DNA of 64,000 nucleotides from Maricaulis sp039978735 (lineage in GTDB: Bacteria > Pseudomonadota > Alphaproteobacteria > Caulobacterales > Maricaulaceae), in assembly GCF_039978735.1 (NCBI RefSeq), contig NZ_JBDWAS010000045.1, positions 62,001-126,000 on the forward strand, written 5' to 3'. Made by a program: the position numbers and the translations under genes. The notes under the pieces were generated by a model. It did not search any database. It was not told the origin of the DNA and saw only the letters and a program-made list of their open reading frames with translations. Below are positions 60,253 through 64,000 of this stretch, piece after piece (position 1 is the first letter of the stretch; each line of letters opens with the position of its first letter).

Positions 60253-61065
60253 ATGACCGCCTTCACGCTCGCCAGCTGGAACATCAACTCCGTGCGCCTG
60301 CGCGCCCCGCTCGTCGCCGACTGGGTCAGCCAGGCCGATCCGGACGTGCTGTGCCTGCAGGAGATCAAATGCCTGAACGAGCAATTCCCGGAAGAGGCCT
60401 TCCGCGAAATGGGCTTCCGGCATTTCCATGTGCGCGGCCAGAAGGGCATGCACGGCGTGGCGATCGCCTCGAAATTCCCGCTGGAGGACCTGGGCGACGA
60501 GGATCTGTGCCCGAAGGCGGAAGCCCGCCACCAGCGGGTGATGGTGGAAGGCATCGAGCTGCACAATTTCTACATCCCGGCCGGCGGCGACGAACCGGAC
60601 CCGGCGATCAATCCGCGCTTTGCCCACAAGCTGGGCTTCCTCGACCGCATCGAAGCCTATTTCAAGGCGCGCGCCGCCGAGAACCCGCCGCTGGTGCTGG
60701 TTGGCGATTTCAACATCGCGCCCTATGAGCACGATGTCTGGTCGCACAAGCAATTGCTGAAAGTCGTCTCCCACACGCCGGTCGAGACCGAAGCCCTGGA
60801 GCGCATCCGCCAGGCCGGCGATTTCGCCGATGTGGCGCGTGAGCTGATCCCGATGGACGAGAAGGTCTATTCCTGGTGGAGCTACCGCGCCCGGGACTGG
60901 AAAGCCGCCAATCGCGGCCGCCGTCTCGACCATATCTGGGCCGCCCCCGCCGTGCGCGAACGCGCTCTGTCTGGTGGCCGCGACGCCTTCAGGATCTGGG
61001 AAGATGTGCGCGGCTGGGAGAAGCCGTCGGATCACGCCCCGGTGGTGCTGCGGATCGGCGGCTGA
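60253..61065 (+). CDS. xthA: Exodeoxyribonuclease III
   Basis: A 270-residue AP endonuclease/exonuclease of the EEP fold. It has FTLASWNINSVRLR (Asn7-like), DVLCLQEIKCLNEQFP (catalytic Glu), GVAIASKFP, VLVGDFNIAPYEHDVW (Asp and Asn), WWSYRARDWKAANRGRRLDHIWA and the final SDHAPVVL (His). Acts in base-excision repair. The accessory pocket begins right after its stop. Confidence 0.97.
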   Translation: MTAFTLASWNINSVRLRAPLVADWVSQADPDVLCLQEIKCLNEQFPEEAFREMGFRHFHVRGQKGMHGVAIASKFPLEDLGDEDLCPKAEARHQRVMVEGIELHNFYIPAGGDEPDPAINPRFAHKLGFLDRIEAYFKARAAENPPLVLVGDFNIAPYEHDVWSHKQLLKVVSHTPVETEALERIRQAGDFADVARELIPMDEKVYSWWSYRARDWKAANRGRRLDHIWAAPAVRERALSGGRDAFRIWEDVRGWEKPSDHAPVVLRIGG

Positions 61066-61104
61066 TCGCCAACTTCCACCCAATCTCTTGAGCACGTCTG
61101 ATCG

Positions 61105-61326
61105 GTGAGTTCACACCAACACGATCGATATCTATTTCTCTGTTTTTTAAATGAAATACGCGGTCTCTATCAACGTTGCGCAAAAAAGCATCTGCATCGC
61201 TATCTCGCAGAGTTCGACTTCCGGTATAATCACCGCGAGAAGTTGGGTGTTTGTGACGCCGTTCGTGCCAACCGTATTCTGAAAGGCGTTACAAATAAGC
61301 GCCTTCGCTACAGCGACCCTATTTAA
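61105..61326 (+). pseudogene. Transposase remnant, IS1595/ISXO2-like C terminus
   Basis: The segment from about 61150 encodes GLYQRCAKKHLHRYLAEFDF followed by RYNHREKLGVCDAVRANRIL and KRLRYSDP. This matches the end of ISXO2-type DDE transposases, in which the ...HLHRYLAEFDFRYN... motif is characteristic. The catalytic domain and N-terminal zinc ribbon are absent. No inverted ends were recognised. The piece is a fossil of an insertion sequence. Confidence 0.75.
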
Positions 61327-61388
61327 GGGGTGTTGGTTAAGCCGCTGTCACAAAGATCACAAACGGTGAGAGCTTATTGATTCAGTCA

Positions 61389-61409
61389 TTTTCACACGCT
61401 ATGTGAAAA
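61389..61409. promoter_or_regulatory. Palindrome TTTTCACA-N5-TGTGAAAA
   Basis: A perfect 8-5-8 palindrome with spacer CGCTA, ending two bases before the candidate RNA. Its core is the same as in the repeat upstream of ffh (4596-4614). It may be an operator for the RNA gene. Confidence 0.45.
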
Positions 61410-61410
61410 G

Positions 61411-61534
61411 GGTACTTGGAGAGGTGGGAACAGCCACCCCACACACCCGAGAGGGTAGAGGCTTCGAGCCGAGAGATCGCGGTTGGCAACGCGCTCAAGT
61501 ACCTAAAGGGCCACGCTCGCGTGGCCCTTTTATA
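61411..61534 (+). ncRNA. Candidate structured RNA with intrinsic terminator
   Basis: A closing helix (GGTACTT and GAG at 61411-61421 with CTC and AAGTACC at 61494-61503) encloses four hairpins. These are GGTGG/CCACC (61423-61438), ACCC-GAGA-GGGT (61445-61456, a GNRA loop), GGCT-TCG-AGCC (61460-61470) and CGC/GCG with GTT/AAC (61478-61493). An 11-bp terminator stem (AAAGGGCCACG/CGTGGCCCTTT, 61505-61530) and a TATATT tail follow. It does not match the SRP RNA, tmRNA, 6S or RNase P RNA sequences I remember. The class is unassigned. Confidence 0.5.
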
Positions 61535-61910
61535 TTACGTGCAAGTGGCCCGCTTCTCGATATCGCTGAATGTCTTCATCTGATATCAGATAGGAGCTTC
61601 GCACGTTGTATGTGCCGTGTTTGTTGCGCTCGATTCCTACCGCCACCAATACCGCACCACTTGCCTCCTGGACGCGTCGAACAAGGTAAAAATTGTTGGA
61701 ATTCCCAGGCTTCTGTCCGACATAGGCTGGCGCCTGAACCGTAGCGCCTAGGTTGGGCATAACAACCTTGTAGTCCTGCGGATGGTCTTCCGCGATATGT
61801 TGGTGGGCCGCCTTGCTAACCCACAAGTCGGCCGCCTCTAACTCTAGACCCAGAATTCGGTTAATTGCAGCGGTGTCCAACCAGCCGACCTTTAGTGCTT
61901 TGTAGTTCAT
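61530..61910 (-). CDS. PBECR-like small nuclease-fold protein
   Basis: A 126-residue protein. LWVSKAAHQHIAEDHPQDY (about 29-47), APAYVGQKPGNSNNFYLVRR (60-79) and YNVRSSYLISDEDIQRYREA (101-120) resemble the phage Barnase-EndoU-ColicinE5/D-RelE-like (PBECR) nuclease domains of phage polyvalent proteins. The match is from memory. No ribosome site precedes the ATG at 61910, so it may be leaderless. An inverted repeat lies upstream. No antitoxin gene overlaps it. Its AT-richer composition differs from the flanks. Confidence 0.55.
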   Translation of the reverse strand: MNYKALKVGWLDTAAINRILGLELEAADLWVSKAAHQHIAEDHPQDYKVVMPNLGATVQAPAYVGQKPGNSNNFYLVRRVQEASGAVLVAVGIERNKHGTYNVRSSYLISDEDIQRYREAGHLHVI

Positions 61911-61928
61911 CGGTTAAGTCATTGATTT

Positions 61929-61961
61929 TTGACTCGATCAAAATATTGCGTTTTGAGTCAA
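61929..61961. promoter_or_regulatory. Inverted repeat TTGACTC...GAGTCAA before the PBECR-like gene
   Basis: Seven-base perfect arms are separated by 19 bases, 18 bases upstream of the minus-strand ATG at 61910. On the minus strand the outer arm supplies a TTGACT resembling a -35 box. It is likely the promoter/operator of that gene. Confidence 0.4.
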
Positions 61962-61976
61962 TAAGATGTATGAAAT

Positions 61977-62067
61977 TGGTGCCCCCGCTGGGGGTCGAAC
62001 CCAGACGGGCTCTCGGAGCCCACCAGCATCCTAAGCTGGCCCGTCTACCGATTTCCGGCACGGGGGC
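61977..62067 (-). tRNA. Class II tRNA with Leu-type body, anticodon AGG by position
   Basis: A 91-base cloverleaf with encoded CCA and discriminator A. The acceptor GCCCCCG/CGGGGGC, D stem CCG/CGG, long variable arm GGGCTC/GAGCCC and T arm CTGGG-TTCGACC-CCCAG all pair fully. The body (GGTAGACG, long arm, A73) is that of tRNA-Leu. The anticodon stem CCAGC/GCTGG encloses TTAGGAT, so positions 34-36 read AGG, a proline anticodon. A tRNA-Leu(UAG) would need the triplet one base earlier. Three short hairpins lie upstream on the minus strand (62076-62150). Confidence 0.8.
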
Positions 62068-62176
62068 GAAAGGGGAAGGCCAAGGACGCGTCACGCCATC
62101 CTTGGCACTTCGGGCCGGTTTCACCGGCTATTTAGCTAGGGCGGTTCCATGCGAACCTCCTTTGTCTAGGTGAACA

Positions 62177-62214
62177 TTCGGCGCGGGATCTGCTTGGTGG
62201 CGGCCCGCGCCGAA
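62177..62214 (-). terminator. Long hairpin after the winged-helix-like gene
   Basis: Perfect 11-base arms TTCGGCGCGGG/CCCGCGCCGAA with a 16-base loop, seven bases past the stop of the minus-strand gene at 62221. The following tract (TGTT) is weak, so it may be a terminator with poor T-tract or an mRNA-stabilising end. Confidence 0.5.
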
Positions 62215-62220
62215 ACTGTT

Positions 62221-62742
62221 TTAGCCGAGCAGTTCGTCGATGTCCGGCCCCTCATCGCTTTCTTGCTCGCTATCCACTTCCGAGCCAGTCTCACTTCCCG
62301 CGACTGCATATACGCCTTTTTTTCCCCTTACTGAGGACAAGAGCCCCTTTTGGGTCATGCGCCACAGTTTGTTTTGCAGAAAGCGCCGCTTTTGGATCAC
62401 ATCGAACTTGCGGTACAGGCCGATAAGGATCGTATCGATGTCTGCCTGGCCGTCCGGCGCGGACTGAACAACAATGTGAATCTGCTGCTCAAGCTCATCC
62501 GTCTTGGCGAGCGTCAGTTCTTTGAGGAGTTCCCGCGGGATATCCGACAGGTCTTCGGCGAAGTCGTTCGGAATAGGCGTGGTGACGTCGCGAAGATGCT
62601 CGACCTCGGCAATCAGTTGATCGAGCGCAGAAAACCGCTCCTGATTCCTTCCGGCCTTTTCATGCTCGCCGTCTAATTCGGCGCGAGTTGCTGCGGCCTC
62701 AAACTGACGAGCAATTTCCTTGACGGATTCAATGACATCCAT
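62221..62742 (-). CDS. Unknown protein with winged-helix-like C-terminal part
   Basis: A 173-residue protein. Helical and charged up to about 95 (VKEIARQFEAAATRAELDGE). Then TILIGLYRKFDVIQKRRFLQNKLWRMTQKGLLSSVRGKKGVYAV (in pieces: IQKRRFLQNKLWRMTQKGLL, VRGKKGVYAV) looks like a winged-helix with a beta wing. It ends in a strongly acidic tail (SEQESDEGPDIDELLG). No family recognised. AT-richer than its surroundings, within the accessory pocket. A hairpin follows the stop. Confidence 0.6.
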   Translation of the reverse strand: MDVIESVKEIARQFEAAATRAELDGEHEKAGRNQERFSALDQLIAEVEHLRDVTTPIPNDFAEDLSDIPRELLKELTLAKTDELEQQIHIVVQSAPDGQADIDTILIGLYRKFDVIQKRRFLQNKLWRMTQKGLLSSVRGKKGVYAVAGSETGSEVDSEQESDEGPDIDELLG

Positions 62743-62807
62743 TACATTTTCACTCCTATGTTCGGGGGAGAGTGCGGCTGGTAACTGAACTCAATCCCGA
62801 TCTTCAG

Positions 62808-62838
62808 AGCCCGGCCGGATTATCTGGCCGGGCTTTTT
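62808..62838 (+). terminator. Orphan intrinsic terminator on the plus strand
   Basis: The stem AGCCCGGCC/GGCCGGGCT has a 9-base loop and is followed by TTTT. No plus-strand gene lies upstream. It would end any transcript from 62743-62807, antisense or divergent to the winged-helix-like gene, so a short RNA or a lost gene is implied. Confidence 0.7.
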
Positions 62839-62947
62839 CGTGCGCCTGTGTACCATATTGCCACGAAATTGCAATCTATCCATTTTCACCTCTTTCTCTA
62901 GCATGTCCTCTTGTCAACTCTAGCAATAACGCTAGCCGGGCATTGCG

Positions 62948-63109
62948 GTGCAAAAGGGAGATGGAAGGCAAGCCGAGCGCTTCCGAGAGGCCGCAAAGCA
63001 GCCAGAATGCGGCACGTCTGAAAACGTCCTGGATTGCGCATTCAAGGGCCTGACGGTGGATAAGCCAGACGATAGAGACGTGAGGGCTGAGAGCGACGAG
63101 GATGAATAG
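62948..63109 (+). CDS. Small acidic protein, probable
   Basis: A 53-residue frame from GTG 62948: RQAERFREAAKQPECGTSEN and then VLDCAFKGLTVDKPDD and an acidic end. The ERFREAA...EC..SE pattern recalls a family of small alphaproteobacterial proteins of unknown function. No clear ribosome site. A second overlapping frame (ATG 62962) has a stop earlier and is less convincing. The remainder of 62743-62947 and 63110-63229 shows no other gene. Confidence 0.4.
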   Translation: MQKGDGRQAERFREAAKQPECGTSENVLDCAFKGLTVDKPDDRDVRAESDEDE

Positions 63110-63229
63110 CCTTCACCCTCAAGCTTGGATTTCTATATCGATCTCATTGGATACGCGAAGCACAGCAAGCCTAATCTCTTGTAATCGGACCGTTTTCCGA
63201 CGCATCCTGTGCGCCGGGGGGACCGGTTG

Positions 63230-64000
63230 ATGCGAATTTTCCTGACAGCAGTCGCGACATGTGTCCTGGCGGCCGGCGCGGCCCTGGCCCAGGCGGGGCC
63301 AGGCTCCGGGGAGAATACCGGGAGTACCGCCGCCGGGGTCTGTATCGGGTCCGGCGAGCCGGGCGGTCGATATCACGCGCTTGCCGAACGCCTGATCGAG
63401 GCCGGCCCCGAAGGCGCCGTCTGCAACACGCCGACCGCCGGCAGCCTGGAGAATCTGCGCGGGCTGCGCGAGGGCCGGCTGGCCTTCGCCATCGCCCAGA
63501 ATGATCTCGCCTATCACCAGTTTACCGGCAGCCACGGGCTGGAGCGCTGGCAGGACTTTGCCGCCGTTGCGCCGCTCTTCCCCGAATTCGTACAAGTCTT
63601 TGTGCGCCGGGAAGACAATGCGCCGGACCTGTTCGGCGAGCTGCGCGGACGCCGCATCAATATCGGCGTGCCCGGATCGGGCAGCACGATCAATGCGCGC
63701 GATGTTCTGGCCGCGGCGGGGCTGCGCGAAGGCGTCGACTACCTGCCGGCCAATCACGGGATACGGGATGCGTTCACGGCACTGGGCGAAAGCGAAGTGG
63801 ACGCCGTCTTCGTCACGGCCGGCGAGAATTTCGAGTTCGATGCGGACCGCTTTTCCCGTCTCGCCGTGCCGCCCTCGATCATCACCCAGCTGGCCAACGA
63901 GAACCCCTATTACGAAAGCTCCGGCCTGCAGATCGACGGACGAATCCAGGCCTCTCTCGCCACCCGTGCCGTCCTGCTGGCCCGGCGGGACGCACCGCCA
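63230..64000 (+). CDS. TAXI-family TRAP transporter binding protein, 3' end missing
   Basis: The periplasmic solute receptor of a TRAP transporter. It starts MRIFLTAVATCVLAAGAALA (signal peptide). VCIGSGEPGGRYHALAERL (about 40-58) and NTPTAGSLENLRGLREGRLA (about 69-88) follow, then INIGVPGSGSTINARDVLAA and AVFVTAGENFEF. These are hallmarks of the TAXI group. The frame is open to the right edge (257 codons visible). Ligand cannot be read. The gene marks the end of the low-GC pocket. Confidence 0.9.
   Translation, partial: MRIFLTAVATCVLAAGAALAQAGPGSGENTGSTAAGVCIGSGEPGGRYHALAERLIEAGPEGAVCNTPTAGSLENLRGLREGRLAFAIAQNDLAYHQFTGSHGLERWQDFAAVAPLFPEFVQVFVRREDNAPDLFGELRGRRINIGVPGSGSTINARDVLAAAGLREGVDYLPANHGIRDAFTALGESEVDAVFVTAGENFEFDADRFSRLAVPPSIITQLANENPYYESSGLQIDGRIQASLATRAVLLARRDAPP

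Noticed and set aside
61411..61534. SRP 4.5S RNA, tmRNA, 6S or RNase P RNA as the identity of the structured RNA
   Set aside because: The conserved GGAAG/AGCAG core of SRP RNA, a tag reading frame, the large 6S bubble and RNase P core sequences are all absent.
61403..61744. A 113-codon plus-strand frame over the structured RNA
   Set aside because: The translation (GFEPRD-type text) is typical of reading through stable RNA, and the frame crosses the terminator and the antisense PBECR-like gene.
61411..61910. A type III toxin-antitoxin pair (RNA plus nuclease)
   Set aside because: Type III antitoxin RNAs are tandem repeats upstream of and on the same strand as the toxin; here the RNA is not repetitive and lies on the opposite strand.
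62772..63053. A 93-codon plus-strand frame after the orphan terminator
   Set aside because: It begins inside the terminator region, has mixed composition and no start signal; the overlapping GTG frame at 62948 looks more protein-like.

Overview
This 64 kb window is chromosomal DNA from a GC-rich alphaproteobacterium. The best guess is a marine Caulobacterales relative of the Maricaulis/Hyphomonas group. The inference rests on family markers (MmcB with an alphaproteobacterial LexA box, DUF2794, DUF1674/SdhAF4, the large NAD-glutamate dehydrogenase, a TAXI-type binding protein, a CtrA-like site) and on gene orders typical of the class (ffh-rpsP-rimM-trmD-rplS; rsmB-rpe-heparinase-purH; ubiH, ftsK, lolA and xthA together). 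It is not a database result.

Layout. 1-4.4 kb: end of a chemotaxis receptor, a TorF-type porin, a gene split by an amber codon, small membrane proteins and a methyltransferase. 4.6-9.6 kb: SRP and ribosome operon, interrupted by a minus-strand lipoprotein gene and repeats. 9.9-13.7 kb: sirtuin, a zincin-like protein, mmcB behind an SOS box, a REPIN-like element and two DJ-1/GlxA proteins. 13.8-18.6 kb: a minus-strand ABC operon of GldA/F/G type with DUF4340 and VOC genes. 18.8-24.7 kb: DUF2794, BI-1 with a leader hairpin, thpR, two phosphatases, a histidine kinase and argG. 24.8-30.3 kb: dispersed repeats around a lone PD-(D/E)XK nuclease, then a glutaminase resembling the mitochondrial type, a LysE exporter and pyrF. 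30.4-40.6 kb: a secreted protein, SdhAF4, htpX, rsmB, rpe, heparinase, a CapD-like enzyme, purH and a hydrolase. 40.6-49.5 kb: the giant gdhB, a degenerate isochorismatase-fold protein, two GNAT-like proteins, LysR and XRE regulators and tRNA-Gly. 49.6-61.1 kb: a prolyl-tRNA editing protein, a CnoX-like thioredoxin, Trm112, DUF971, DsrE, ubiH, ftsK, three soluble enzymes, lolA and xthA.

The most unusual part is the low-GC pocket at 61.07-63.23 kb, between xthA and a TAXI binding protein that runs off the right edge. It holds a transposase remnant, a palindrome also found upstream of ffh, an unassigned five-helix RNA with its own terminator, a small PBECR-like nuclease gene, a class II tRNA with a leucine-type body but an AGG (proline) anticodon by position, a winged-helix-like protein, an orphan terminator and a small acidic ORF.

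Most other genes are housekeeping. Intergenic DNA carries at least three families of palindromic repeats. I saw no CRISPR array, rRNA operon, intact insertion sequence or complete prophage. All functional calls come from reading motifs by eye, and no search was run.
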